From the NCBI GenBank assembly GCA_002049455.2, contig KV918869.1, forward strand, positions 159,250 through 223,249: DNA of 64,000 bases, read 5' to 3'. The position numbers were made by a program, and so were the translations under genes. Shown here piece by piece: positions 33,021 to 44,870 of the stretch (its first letter is position 1; every line of letters begins with the position of its first letter). Below the pieces are notes generated by a model. That model was not told where the DNA came from. It searched no databases and saw only the letters and a list, made by a program, of their open reading frames with translations. Origin of the DNA: Porphyra umbilicalis. Lineage: Eukaryota; Rhodophyta; Bangiophyceae; Bangiales; Bangiaceae.

Positions 33021-33780
33021 ATGGCAGACCACGGCCGCTATGGCGGCCCGCGGTTTGCGCAGCTGGACGAGGACTACAAGGTGTGAGCAGCGTACCAGCG
33101 TGCGCAGCTTAAGAAGGAGAAGCTCTGGGCGGCGGTCGTGACGGACCGACCGGCATCTTCGTCCGACGACAAAAGTCCGACCCATTGGTCGACGCGTGGG
33201 ACGCAATAAACGAGTTGGCGCTGGAATCCATCCATATGTTAGTCAAGCCCGTGCACCTCAACACGGTGGCGCCGGTGGACACGGCCAAAGAGGCGTGGGA
33301 CGCGCTCAAGGTCATGTTTGAGGCGCGAGACAACGCGCAGCTGCTTCGGCTCATGGACGAGCTGAGCAGCCTCAAGAAGGGCGGAGACGAGAACATCATC
33401 AAGTTTGCGTCGCGTGCCAAGATGCTCCGGGACGAGCTCGCCATGCTCAACAACCCGGTAGACGACAACGCGCTTGCGCTGCGTGTCCTTTCAGGGCTCC
33501 GGCAGAGTACGGGATGCTCAGGACGGTGTTGGAAAACAACAGCACTAAGCTCGTCATGTCGAACATGACGGCTCAGCTGCTTCAAGTCGAGCAGCGGAGC
33601 ATTTCTGTCGGCACTTCCAAGCCTTCTGGCAGTATCAAGTCACAAACCTTTGCGGCAGCGGCGCTTAAGAGGCCGTGTGACAAGAAGTAGGTCGTGTGCT
33701 TTCACTGCAACGAGAAGGGACAAATGCAGCGCGACTGCCACAAGAAGGCGGAAGAGGCCAAGGGCAAGAGCAAGTGGTGG
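33021..33780 (+). pseudogene. gag: Copia-2 gag, heavily broken
   Basis: The start is ATG 33021 (MADHGRYGGPRFAQL). TGA at 33084-33086 replaces the tryptophan codon seen in copia-1. One-base deletions near 33174 and 33500 change frame, and TAG at 33688-33690 replaces TCG before the zinc knuckle (CFHCNEKGQMQRDC, with its histidine changed to glutamine). Gag is therefore not functional as it stands. Confidence 0.85.
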
Positions 33781-36559
33781 CCGTGAAGGCGGCCACGGCG
33801 GCAGGCCCCACGCGGGCGCCGCTCTGGCCTACACTGCTTCTACTGGTAATACCGGGAGCAGCAAGGCTCGCGGCAGCTCCCTGTGTTCATCAACTTGGGT
33901 GCTCGACTCTGGCGCAACCAACCACATGGCCGCCGGGGATAAGGGCTTCACCGTCCGGACGGCGGGATTCGGGGCCGAGATCACCTTGGCCAACGGCGAA
34001 AAGGTACCCATCAAGGGGCACGGTCACGCCTCCATGCACGTTGGGAAGGGCCAAACCAAGACGCGCAGGGTGCTCGGGGAGGCCATGCTCGTGCCGGAGC
34101 TGACCAGCAACCTGCTCTTGGTTCGAGCGGTTGACCGCAATCGTGGTGCGGTAGTGTTCGTCGGAAACGCCTGTTACATCCTCCGCGACGGGGATGCGGT
34201 CCATTCGAGCGGAGTGCTCGACAAGGCGTCCGTTGTCGGCAAGGTCAACGACCTGAAGCAGTTGGTGCTCAAGGTCACGACGGTCAAGGACTCGGCGTGC
34301 GCGGCATCGACGCGCATCACTGGGCAGGCGGAGCTGTGGCATCGTCGGTTCATCGACTTGGGGTTGGAGAACCTCAAGCGGGCGGCCACAATGGTCGACG
34401 GCATGCCGTCTTCAGTGGCAGACGCCAAGCGCGTCATTGGCACGGTGTGTGTGCCGAGTGTGGACGGCAAGATGGTTCAGTCGCCCAGCCCCCGCTCGTC
34501 GACAGCGACAACAAAGTGCGAACTGGTGCACACCGACATTAATGACGCACTCACTGAGTCGTTGGGTGGCTTCCTCTACTTTATGACGGCGCCGGAGGAC
34601 TCAACGGGGTTCATCACGGCTACGCCTATCAAGAAAAAAAGGATGGCGCCGGAGGTGCTCAAGACGCGCATCAAGCGGCTTGGGACGCTGACGGGCGTGA
34701 TAGTGAAGCGTGTCCGTCACGACGGTGCAAAGGAGTACGTCATAAACGATCTGAAGGCGTGTTACGAGGATAAGGGCATCACGTCTGAGATGACGGCGCC
34801 GTACAAGTCGCAGCAGAACGGCAAGGCGGAGCGGGTGAGCCGCACGCTGATGGAGCGCGTGCGTGCTGCCCTGCTTGACGCCGGTGCGGAGGAAGAGCTG
34901 TGTGCCGAGGCGTTGGCCTCCGTCTTCCATGTGCTCAACCGATCTCTTAAGGAGGGGCTCGATGTGACGCCGCTCGAGGCGCTGACGGGTCGACGCCCCA
35001 ACATTGCGGGATTTCGCGTTTGGGGGAGTCGGGCGAGGGCGCTAATGCCGAAGAAGCAGCAGCGCAAGCTGGAGCCGAGGACCGACGTTGGCCGCTTGGT
35101 CGGCTACACTGTCGGTGGCAAGGCCTACCGCATTCTCGAGGACAAGACAAACCAGGTCTTCGAGCGTCGGAGCGTTCTGATGGAGGAGAACCCGGCGAAG
35201 GTCGAGACGTCAGCAGTCGGGTCAAGCGCTGGTCCCCGGCTGACTGCGGAATATGACGGCGACAAAGATGGCGCCACGGAAGGGGCAATGCACATGCTAC
35301 GCGCAGAAGATGGGCGAGAGGACGAGTACTCTCCCGACGACACCTCTGACAGCGACAACGAGGTCGGTCCTCCTTCCGTCGCTGGCGATAGCAAGGAGGA
35401 GGACGACGACGGCGTCGGTGGCTCGACACCCACAGCTGCTCAAGCGCCTGCGGCTAGTGACAGCGTTACTCCGGGGCCTCCTCGCTCGAAGCGCAAGCCA
35501 GCCTCCAAGGTAACATGGTGGGAGAAGGAACCCAAGGCATACTTGGCAAGCGGTAATGCTTCCGTGGCTGAGGCGGGCTGGGACTTGCACAATCCGCCTT
35601 CAAACGAGAAGGAGGCGCGCGCTCGTCCTGACTGGCCGCTGTGGAAGCTGGCCATTAAGGAGGAGGTGGCGGCACACAAGCACCTTGGCACCTGGTCGAA
35701 GACCAAGGGGAACGACAAGAATCACAAAGCCATCCAGAAGCAATTCGTGTTCGACATCAAACACGACGCGGAGGGCAAGCTCACGCGCTACAAGGCTCCA
35801 CTCGTGGCCCAAGGGTTCAACCAGGTGCCCGGAAGAGACTTTGACGAGACGTGGGCACCGGTACCCAACGCGGCCACGAATGGTGCTTTCTTTGCTTTGG
35901 CGGTAGCCATGGGCTGGAAGACTCACCATGTCGACGTCAAGACAGCCTTTCTCAACGCCAAGATGGGCAAGGAGATTTACGTCAAACTCCCCGACGGTGT
36001 CGAACCGGAGGGGCTGAGGGAGATGTGTCGGCTTAACCTGGCGCTCTACGGGACAAAGCAGGCGGGGCAGCTGTGGGGCATCAAGCTCGACAAAGAGCTC
36101 AAAGAGATGGGGGCGGTCCGGTCCACGGTGTACCCGTGCCTCTATGAGTGGCACCACCCCGTGCACGGGTGCATCTTCATCCTCGTGTACGTCGACGACC
36201 TTATCGTGGCAGGGGAGAAGCTGGCTGTGGTCGAGGCCGTCAAGCGCTCCGTGTCTGCCAAGTTTGAGGTGCGCGAAATGGGGGAGGTCAAGGACTTTAT
36301 CGGCATGAAGGTCATGCGCAACAGGGCGGCCAAGACTCTGACGTTGAGCAACCCGGGGCACACCGCGACGCTGCTGGAGGCGTTCGGGATGGACAAGGCG
36401 ACGCCAAACAAGACGCCGATGGCGTCGGAAGTCAAGCTGATCAAGACAGGGGAGGGCCTGCTGCAGAACGGGAACCATTACGCCGAGTTGGTGGGCTCTC
36501 TCCTCTACCTGTCTACCACAAAGAGGCCAGACATCGCCTTTGCCGTAGGTGTGCTGTAG
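33781..36559 (+). pseudogene. pol: Copia-2 protease, integrase and reverse transcriptase
   Basis: From GREGGHGG onward the frame is long and open. It holds the protease motif WVLDSGATNHM, the GAG-pre-integrase LWHRRFIDLG and the integrase core (LVHTDIND, VRHDGAKEYV, NGKAERVSRTL). RT follows with YVDD in ILVYVDDLIV. It ends at TAG 36557-36559, the same codon that is TAG in copia-1. The preserved 900-codon frame contrasts with the ruined gag. Confidence 0.9.
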
Positions 36560-37186
36560 CGCTTCATGTCCGGCCCTGAGGAGGACCACATGCACGCGGC
36601 CAAAGGGGTTCTGCGGTACCTGCGCGGGACGACTCGCCTGGGTGTGGTCTACAGCGGCAGCAAGCCGCTGCAAGGGTTTGTCGACGCCGACTGGGCCGGC
36701 GAAATCGACGGTCGTCGGTCGGCAACCGGTTTCATCTTCACCTGCAATGGAGGGGCAATTGCGTGGGCAAGTGAGCGCCAGTCGACCGCGGCCACCTCGA
36801 CAGCCGAGGCCGAATACGTGGCCGCCGCAATGGCGACCAAGAAGGCGCTGTGGCTACGCAAGCTGCTGTCGGCTCTGGGCGTCGACGATGGAGCCGTGGC
36901 GATGGGGGAGGACAACCAGTCCTGCCTGGCGCTGGTCAACAACCCCGAGGCGACAAGGCGGACCAAGCATGTCGACGTCGCCTACCACATGGTCCGCGAC
37001 TACCAGGCACGCGGGGATGTGGCCTTCTACTTCCTTTCGAGTGCCGACGTGCCGGCGGATGGGCTCACCAAGCCGTTGCCGTCGCCGGCGTTCACAGATT
37101 TCCGGGCTGCCGTCGGGGTTAGCAAAGACCTGGCCGCGGCTGAGCGGGGCGGTGGGCCTGGCGACCGCCTGTTGGATGAGTGCTGA
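36560..37186 (+). pseudogene. pol: Copia-2 RNase H
   Basis: It continues in phase after the TAG, with GFVDADWAGEID, STAEAEYVAA, MGEDNQSCL and PADGLTKPLP. It stops at TGA 37184-37186 without other breaks. Confidence 0.9.
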
Positions 37187-37443
37187 GACGCCATGGCGCC
37201 ACTCGAGGCGTCCATTGGCGCGGCCTCGGATTCGCGGCAGAGTCCTCCGTCGACCTTGCCGCGAGCTGGTGCCAGTCGTGGACGGTTGCGCTACCATCCA
37301 CTTGTCTGGGGCCGGCAATGAGGCGCTGTTGCCTTGGGGGGACGGCCGGTTGGGACCGTCCTGGGGCACTGTGGCGCCACTGGGGGCGACCAGTGGCGCA
37401 GCCGCGGTTTCCCGGCGATCGCCCGACTCGATTTGGCCGAAGT

Positions 37444-37675
37444 CGATTTTGGGCCGTTTGGCCGGGAGCAGTAGGCCTGCTGCTCCCGACGGGCACGAGT
37501 CGATTTTAGTGCAAGTCGATTTCGGTCGATTTTGGCCAACAGTAGGAGGCCTACTGCTCCCGACGGGCCCGAATCGATTTTGGTGCAAGTCGAATTTGGT
37601 CGATTTTGGCCGACAGTAGGAGGCCCCGATTTTGGCCGCGAGCAGTGGGCCTACTGCTCCGAGAGAGCAGACTTT
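37444..37675 (+). repeat. 74-83-bp tandem repeat in the copia-2 3' region
   Basis: Three units beginning CGATTTTGG at 37444, 37527 and 37601 each carry GTAGG(A)GGCCTACTGCTCC-type sequence. They lie between the RNase H stop and the 3' LTR, the same place as the copia-1 tandem duplication. Confidence 0.75.
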
Positions 37676-37979
37676 GACGGGCCGCCGATGCGCCGGATCG
37701 TCTCCGTTCGAGACGCACCCGGGTGCGCTGTACTCACCTTGACGTCTGCATCACGTCGATGGTCATTTTGGCGATTTCGGCGGTGGTCGATTTTACTTCG
37801 CCGAAATCGGCTCGACTCGCTGGAAGCTGTAGTCCTACTGCTCCCAGCAAGTGGAGCCGATTTCGGCCAAGTCGAGAAGATCGACTTCGCCGCTTTCTCG
37901 ATCGCGGATGTTTGCGGAAGATCTCGCACTGTGGCCGTGACGGAGCGTCCATGGCGCGGACCGTGGGGCGCTGGGGGAG

Positions 37980-38378
37980 TGTTGAGGCAGCCCCCAAAGC
38001 CCGCGCAGGTAAGTCGGTATTACCGTGCACTGCCCGGCTAATTCCGGGAGTACTTATGCGATCATCGGCTTGTTTGGCTGTGCCATTGTCATACATTGCT
38101 GTATGTGTGTGATGTAATTACTTGTACTTGTGTATTGAGGGCAGCTCCTTTTGGAGCTGAGCTCGGGGAGATTCTCGTGGGGTCATCGAAGGGCGTTGCG
38201 ATTTTTGGGGTGATGAGAGCACGTACCCTCCAAGGGAGGAAGCACTGCGCTGGCGGAGGAGTGCGCCGGCAGAACGTGGCGAGAGAGGCACACAGAGGGT
38301 TCAAGAGCCTGCTGGCCTCGCGCCTCAGACCGCTCTCGAGTAAAGCCACGCATCCAGCTAACTTTTGCTTACGTCACA
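37980..38378 (+). repeat. Copia-2 3' LTR
   Basis: The 399-bp LTR is preceded by the purine-rich GGGGCGCTGGGGGAG (37965-37979), a likely polypurine tract, and followed by the second GCGAG. Exon coding resumes at 38384. Confidence 0.9.
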
Positions 38379-38383
38379 GCGAG

Positions 38384-38849
38384 CACGGCGGCTGTGGACA
38401 ATCTGACGGCGGCGCAGCAAAAGCTCACCGCGTTGTGCTTTTTCGTCTTTCCTGCGATGTGCCACACCCCGGAGGCGGTCAAGTATCGCCGAGCTGTGAT
38501 GCAGAAGATGATGCCAAGTGCGGGCCTGGCCGAGAAACCTGCGCCGCTTGCCCCATCTAAGCCGGTCAAGACCAAACCTGTGACGGACATCCTCCTTTTC
38601 GAGTTCGACGACGTCGTGGCCGCCTTGGAAGTCTCCTCCATCCCTGCCGTTGCGACTTCGTCGGCGCCGCCGGCGCCCGCCTCAGCCGCAGGAGCCAAAT
38701 CGCCGCCGGGGGAGGACCGACCGGCGGCGTGCGTGGCAGCAGATACCACTGCAGCTGCAACGGCTCCGACGGACAAGGCGTCGACGCCGGCAGCGCCAGC
38801 GAACAAGCGCAGCGGGAAGGGCGACAACAAGCGCGGCCGCAAGGCCTAA
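38384..38849 (+). pseudogene. NAM-associated-type gene, second exon, part after copia-2
   Basis: The frame resumes as STAAVDNLTAAQQKL, then ALCFFVFP and PEAVKYRRAVMQKM, consistent with the helical end of the NAM-associated C-terminal domain. An Ala/Pro-rich, then Lys/Arg-rich tail ends at TAA 38847-38849. With the first part it would make a 300-residue second exon, now split by copia-2. Whether the gene belonged to the host or to a DNA transposon that uses SANT-type partners is open. Confidence 0.65.
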
Positions 38850-40440
38850 GCCGCAAAGCAGCTGGCCACCTCTGCGTCTCTCCGCAAACCGCTAGAAACC
38901 ACCCGCGGTCTCGAGCACGGCAGCGGGTTTGAAGCGACGACCACGACCACCACGTCGTCTGAGTAGTGTATCGAGTGTGTTGCTCTTTTCTTTGTGCCGT
39001 GGCTCCATGTGACAGCAGTCCGATACCACGAAAGGGTTTTTTTTCATCCCTCTTGGGGTTTTTGTTTTCCTACACTTGCGTCCACGCCCACCTCGGTGCA
39101 CACCGTTGCCAATGACGCAGCGCACGCAGCGGGGCGGCGGCGTCAGAGCTATCCGCAGCCGTGTCCCCCACTAGCTTCACGCCGAGCGCGTCATAGAGTT
39201 GGTCCCTCATGTTCCCCCTAACCCACCATTGCCCGCCTCTCTCCCCTCCGCACGTGGCACCCCGTCCGCCTTGCCGCCGACAGCGTCACCACAGCAACGA
39301 TGGCGCCAACAAATGCTGTTGCTGCAGCGGCGGCAGCCCACGCAGTCCTCGCCGCCAGTACTACAAGAGTTCCCAACAGGGCGGTAAAAACCGCTGTGCC
39401 GCAGAACAGCAGTCGAAAGACCATCACCCCCCCCGCTTGTCCGTCCGACGAGCGCCTGCCGGCTGCCACGGCCGCTCAGCCCGGCGGCACCAGCCAGGCT
39501 GCCCGCCGTGCCAAGGGCACGCCGGCCAGCCAGGCTGCCCGCCGCGAAAGCGGTTCGCCCAGCCAAGGCGGCCGCCGCGGAAGGGCGTCGCCCAGCCAGG
39601 GCGCCCGCTTAGGGAGCGCGCCGCCTAGCCAGGCTGCCCGCCGTTCCTGGGGTGCGCCGTCAAGCCAGGGCGCCTGCCCTGCGGACCGGCACCGTCGCCG
39701 ACGGTAACCGAAGCTGTTGCCGCTGGTGTGGCCGTGCGCCGCCAGTAGCCCGCGTGCCGCATCGAAACGCATTTGTGCCGCATCGGAACGCGTTTTGTTT
39801 GGCCAGCGTAGAATCCCAAAGATCGAAGATCATTTATCAGCGTGGGCTTTCGACTTTGAACCAAATTGAATCCGCATTCTTTGAGCGCAACGCTTCTTGT
39901 TTCGGGGGTCTGGGAATCAGTCGAACGATGTGTTTAATTAATGGCCGCGCATGACCCATGCCAGGCCTGTGTCGTGTGCACGGAGCTCAAAGTGTCAGAA
40001 TACATACATATCCCTACACATCTCACATCCCACTTTTCGAGCGGGAGGCACCAAGCAAGAATGTCGATTGTGCCCAGAATGCCAACGTTCATGCATCACT
40101 TATTGGAATAAAAGACCACCCAACAATATTCATTTCGAAAATTTGCGAGTTTGCTATTGCGTGTCTTGTGATCATGTTGTGTGCCTGTCGCGTGCTCATT
40201 TCCTGAGTCTCGAGTGGATTCTGGCATGGCACGAGATCCGTTTTTTGACACCGAACTTGCATATCTGTTAAGCCTAACAGAAAGGGACGCAAGAAAACAG
40301 GCTGATGCTGGCATTACGCACTGTCCAATCGCATGCAAGAATCGTACGCTGCAGCCAATAGAGTGCGGAAATTCTAAAGCGTACACTTCCTGGGCAGACC
40401 AATCAGGTAGGCTATGCCGCCCGTCCCCGCTGCGACACGG
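38850..40440. other. Intergenic DNA with a short tandem repeat
   Basis: No domain-bearing gene is recognised. Positions 39300-39707 on plus are open and Ala/Ser/Arg-rich, largely because of the tandem repeat at 39488-39680. The stretch 39850-40440 is of ordinary composition with nothing recognised. Confidence 0.4.
39488..39680 (+). repeat. 33-36-bp tandem repeat (GCCAGCCAGGCTGCCCGCCG-like)
   Basis: Five to six units start with CAGCCAGG or CAGCCAAGG at 39491, 39527 and 39560 and onward. The units read as SQAARR-type repeats in the plus frame. Confidence 0.7.
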
Positions 40441-41595
40441 GCCAACTAGAGGGGCGGCGCGGAGGAGATTTGATCCCCTGTACGCCGTCCGTTCTCGGTG
40501 CGGCCACCACCACCACCCCGTGTCTGATGGCGCCGTCGCCTCTCGCTGGCGGTCCCAACTCCACCAATGGCCTTCCACCAACGCCATTCCCCTCCCCACC
40601 GCCACACCCCGTACCAGCACGACCCCCTCCGTCGTGACCACCGCCATGCCGGCAAGTTCTCTGCTGCTACCCTGCCCCAAACGGCGGTACCCTCTGCATC
40701 CGCGGTGCCTTTGGCCGCCGCACATTTGGCGGCGGCGGCGGCGCCCGCCGCCGTCGTCCCGACCATGGCGCCGGTGATGAGGGCACCGGCGAGAAGCAGC
40801 TCGGCGGCGGCGGCGGTGGCAGCGGATGCGGCGGTCGCGGCACCGGCAGCGCCGCCCAAGGCGATGCCGTTGTACGGGTTTCCGCTGCCGTCGGACACTG
40901 CTGCCGGCATCTCAAACGCCGACCCCGCATCATCGGTGGCGGTGACGGCGGCGGCGGCGGCGGCGCCGTTCCCGCCTATGAGCCGTTCCTCGCGCCGCAT
41001 CGCGTGTTCGTGGGGTCGCCGTGGCTGGTGGGGTGGCCGCAGTCGTGGGCGCAGCGGCGGCGGCACGTCGTCGAGCCCGTGTAGGGTAAGAGCTCTCTCA
41101 GGGGTGGGAGGACCCCCCCCTGCCCCCCCAATGTGCCCCACTGGTGCCGCCTCCTCTGCATCATCCGCCGCCACCGCCGCCGACGCCACCACGACCGCTG
41201 CCTCAGCCACCCGCACCGCCTGCCGCGTTGAAAACGCCCGGTGACAGAGGCGGGCACGCAAGCGGCCTCCCCCCCCCCCCCTACTCCTTCCCGACCCCCA
41301 CCTCGCCGGCAGCGCCGCCCACCTCCGACGCAACCCCCGACCAACCGCCGCCGCGGAACGCCGCCGACACGGCACGCCCGCAGCCGCGGCGGCGGCGAGC
41401 ACCCCCCATGCCGCCCGCCAGCTAGCCACCGGGCGCTCGCGGAGGCCGCCTTCCGCACCGCCGTCCTTGCGGAGCCAGTCGGCGGGCCGTTGCGGCAGCG
41501 GGCAGCCGCTGTCCTGCGCACAGCCGTTGGGCTGCTGCCGGCGCCGGGAAGGGCCGCCGCCGCCCTCGCCGCCGAGGCGGTCTTCCAAGTAGTGC
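40441..41595. other. GC-rich low-complexity flank of gypsy copy B
   Basis: It is similar in character to 1-2830, open on both strands (for example 40446-41588 minus and 40567-41244 plus) with Ala/Arg/Gly-rich translations and no domain. Gypsy copy B interrupts it at the CGCTC target, and the same kind of sequence continues at 57628. Confidence 0.45.
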
Positions 41596-41600
41596 CGCTC

Positions 41601-42098
41601 TGTGGCGGCCGGGGGTCTTACAGTTGGAAGGGGCGTGGCCCCTCAGCTGTGTACAGCATACCCCCGAGGGCCGTCTCAAAATATCCCGATCCGGGCCAGC
41701 AAGGGAATGACCTGTCCAGATCTGGGGGAGATTGGATTCGGTCGGGGGCGGGGCTTTTTCGCCAGTGGTTTTCCCAATCCCCCTACTACTTGTTTGAACT
41801 TTTCGCTTTGGAGGGATCTATCTGTTTGGCGCAATGGGGTGGCTACTTTGGCCACCGGCGTTCGGGTTGGGGAGGGGTTTATTGACAGCGGGGACGCCGT
41901 CCCCGTCGCCGTTTGATAAAACCAACTGTGCTTTGGACTACGATTCTCCCCTGGGCTTTGCCGTGATCCTCTCCTCCCGTTGGGGGAAGGCTGGGCTGTG
42001 GGTCGATTTCCGGGGCAGTTCCTTCGACGGACCGAGCTGATCAAGAGGTCACTTCGGCAACACGACGAACCAACGTGGTGGTGCTTAGAACCGCTACA
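41601..42098 (+). repeat. Gypsy copy B 5' LTR
   Basis: It is 498 bp, TGTGGCGG to CGCTACA. The first 170 bp differ from the 3' LTR at roughly eight positions. A candidate primer-binding site (ATGGAGCAGCAGGGG) follows at about 42106. Confidence 0.9.
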
Positions 42099-42241
42099 AT
42101 TTTTGATGGAGCAGCAGGGGATTCCGGCCGTTGCCACGCCCGCACCGGGTAGCCGGTTCCGCGATCGTCTGTTGGTTTGTGAGTTCAAGGCGACGTGGAT
42201 CTTCGCGTCGGTCTGTCGTCGATTACCGCCCGGCTACTACG

Positions 42242-43918
42242 ATGGCGTCGCCGTCCGACATCCCCAAGTCGAACGCGATCGCTAGCGGTATGCCGGCGGG
42301 TACATCCGCGGTGACCCCAGCGGTCGCTGCAACAGGGGGATCCGCGCCTGGATCAGGGATTTCCTTCACTCCGCCTCGGCCATTGGCGGACCTCTTGGGC
42401 GAAACGGTGCGTCGGGTCCTGCTGGGGGCCGGCGCCTTCCTCCCTCGACGTCGCGACGAACGGACGGGATGGGTGGATCAAGATCGTGATCCGGCGACGC
42501 CTTTAGCAATGGCCGATCTGGACACGGCGCTGTTGACGTTCCGCGAGTCGTTTTTGGCCGACGTTTCTCGGGTCATCGCGGCGAGCCCCGCGGGTTCTGC
42601 TCAAGATGCCCCTCGCCGAGATTCTCCCGTGGACACGCGGAAGAGCCGCACCAAAGAGAAGTCACGGCGTCACCGTAGTCCGTCGTCGTCATCGTCATCT
42701 TCATCTGCCTGGCCGTCTCCGGCGACAACCGACAACGACGACGACCAGGTGGGGCGCAAGGTGGGGTCCGGCAAGTTGGCGGTCCTCGAGTGCCCGGACG
42801 ATCGCTTCGCGGGCGTCCGGGACTACCGATCGTACCGCCTACGGAACCGTCACTCGACCTACGGGGCGTCGCAGGCCCGCAAGATGGGACGGACGGCCAA
42901 GAATATGAAGTTCTCAGTAGGGGGCACCCCGGTGTTCAACGGGAAGGAACCCCTCAAGGTCTTCTCGTGGCTCCGCAAGTTCGTCAAGGCCTGCGATGAC
43001 AACGACATGTCCGAGAGGATGGGTTTGTACCTGATTCCCAACCTCCTCGCGGGCGACCCTGAGACGCGGTTCACTCGGAACGTACCGCGGTCGGATATCG
43101 CGGGCGGACGGGGCTCGCTTGGATCTTTTCCCGCGGCGGTCAATTGGCTGTTGTCGACCTACGCGGAGCCGCACGCTTTGGGGCTGGCGCACGACAAGTT
43201 TAGCCGGGCTGCGCTCGTGGACAACGAGGGGGTGGATGCCTTTGCGGCACGTCTACGGAGTCTCGCTGAGCTTTGCGACAACATCCACTCCGAGGGGACG
43301 ATGAAACAGCAGCTGATCCAAGGCCTACCGGAGTACCTATGGACTGACGCCTTCTTGTACAACTCGGCGCAGCGAAGCTACCAGCAGTTATCGACGTATG
43401 TGGCGGGGAAATATCGGGCCGACAAGGACGTCATGGCGTTGCCCAGCCGGGGGGCACCCGAAGGATCATCGCGAAAGGGACAGACGTCGACGGGGCCCCG
43501 AGGCCTCTCGGTCAATTAACTCCACTCCCCGTGGGAGGAGGACGACACGGCGACGTACGACACGGTCACGGTGCTGCCGTCGGGTACTTCGGGGTTCCGC
43601 ACGGCTGGAGGAGCGCCCTACGCTCGGCGGGAGGCCCCGACGGGCCCCCCTCTGCGCCTACAGTGTTGGACGCGCAGACACCGGGTCCCTGATTGCAAGA
43701 TTCTGACGTACAAACAGCGGGACCTTGTGAAAGCCGGGCGGAGAACCTTCCTTAGACAGAGGAACGCGGGGGCGGGCGCCGTCGCTGATCGCACCACCGT
43801 CGTGGCCCTGGTGTGGGACGACCTGTTGGGCGGTGCGGAGTCAACGAGGACGGATGGGGGGGACGCCCCGCCCGTAGCAACCTCGGCCAAGGGGCGCCGC
43901 GGGGCGGGAAACGCCTAG
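42242..43918 (+). pseudogene. gag: Gypsy copy B gag, one internal stop
   Basis: ATG 42242 (MASPSDIPKS) opens a 558-codon Gag colinear with copy A. TAA at 43517-43519 replaces CAA of copy A. The zinc knuckle is degenerate: LRLQCWTRRHRVPDC lacks the first cysteine seen in A. The frame ends at TAG 43916-43918 after the slippery heptamer. Confidence 0.85.
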
Positions 43919-43940
43919 AGGGGGTGGCATCGCCATCCCC
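43906..43940 (+). promoter_or_regulatory. -1 ribosomal frameshift signal between gag and pol (copy B)
   Basis: GGGAAAC at 43906-43912 has the same phase as in copy A. After eight bases, the stem GGGGTGGC (43921-43928) with GCCATCCCC (43932-43940) has the same loop ATC. The spacer sequence differs by one base from copy A (TAGAG against TAGGG), so the signal is kept while neighbouring bases drift. Confidence 0.8.
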
Positions 43941-44870
43941 CTCCATCCCCCCTGTCCGCCCCATTTCCCCGGTCGCCCCCCGCCACGTCACGTTTGCCTC
44001 CCCTGGGGAACCGCAACGTGGCCTGTCCCGGCCCGATGCCCCTGCCGTCGCGGGCGATATCGCCGGCGGTTCAGGGGGACGCTGTTGCTACTACGGAAAG
44101 AGAATTATGAGATTTGCGCGTCGTACCAGTTGGCGCCGTGGCAGACCCCCGTCCGCACGAGGGCGGTGGTGGACACTGGCGCCCGGCCAAGTGTGATCCG
44201 CGCGGATGTGTTGCCCGAAGGGTTGACCGAGTATGCATCGCGGGCGCCGCCCCGGACCCAAGTGAGTGACGCCTCGGGGCAGCTGCTCAAGGTGAACGCG
44301 GAGGTATCGCTGACGATCTACGTCGGGGGTGCCGCTATGGAGTATGAGTTCCTCGTGGTCAAGGCATTGTCGGTACCGCTCATACTCGGGTGGGACTTCC
44401 AGCGCAACTACGTGGACACCATCTCCCCCAAGACGCAGACGATCAAGTGGGACGACGGCACGTTCACGGTGGCGCCGCGGAGCTTGACGAAGAACACGCG
44501 GCCCGCGCCCCCTCGCCGAGGAAGCAAACCGAAGGCCCAAGCTGGGGCTATCCGGCTCCGGCAAGGGGTAACAGTGGGACCGCGGTGCATCCAGGTGGTC
44601 CAAGTGTGCTTCAACGTCAAGAAAGTCCACCTGGTACGGGAACGCCCCGTCAAAATGAGCCGACAGAAGTTGCTGTTGCACAACGCCGTCGCGGAGTTCT
44701 CCTCCAACACCCCGCGGTCCCTCAACCTGATGGACATCGGGGACGTGCCGGTGCACCTCACTAAGGGGTACGTCATCGGAACCGCGACGGCCTACAGTGG
44801 ACCGCTGCACGTCGTCGAGGAGGAGGAGGAACCGGAGGCGGTCCGAACGATGGGGGGCGGACCCCCGTGA
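43906..44870 (+). pseudogene. pol: Gypsy copy B protease
   Basis: The -1 frame starts as GKRLEGVASPS. A one-base loss near 44003 shifts it, and the protease continues from about 44085 with VVDTGARPSVI (the usual Gly/Ala after DTG altered to Arg) and ILGWDFQRNY. The frame then runs through the RT leader to TGA 44868-44870, where an extra G relative to copy A causes another shift. Confidence 0.8.

Larger units (their letters stand above)
32466..38378 (+). mobile_element. Copia-2: complete Ty1/copia element inside an exon
   Basis: The LTRs are 401 bp (32466-32866) and 399 bp (37980-38378), about 92% identical by eye. The 5-bp duplication GCGAG lies at 32461-32465 and 38379-38383. The coding region is close to copia-1, but the LTR sequence differs beyond the TGTTGAG start and the TCACA end. 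LTR divergence makes this insertion much older than copia-1. Confidence 0.95.

Noticed and set aside
35600-36673. Minus-strand open frame of 357 codons opposite copia-2 RT (and similar at 60992-62023 and 12861-13442)
   Set aside because: These mirror the RT coding frame in GC-rich DNA. Their sequence follows the sense protein's constraint and gives no separate evidence of selection, unlike the gypsy antisense frame, which has no sense gene opposite.
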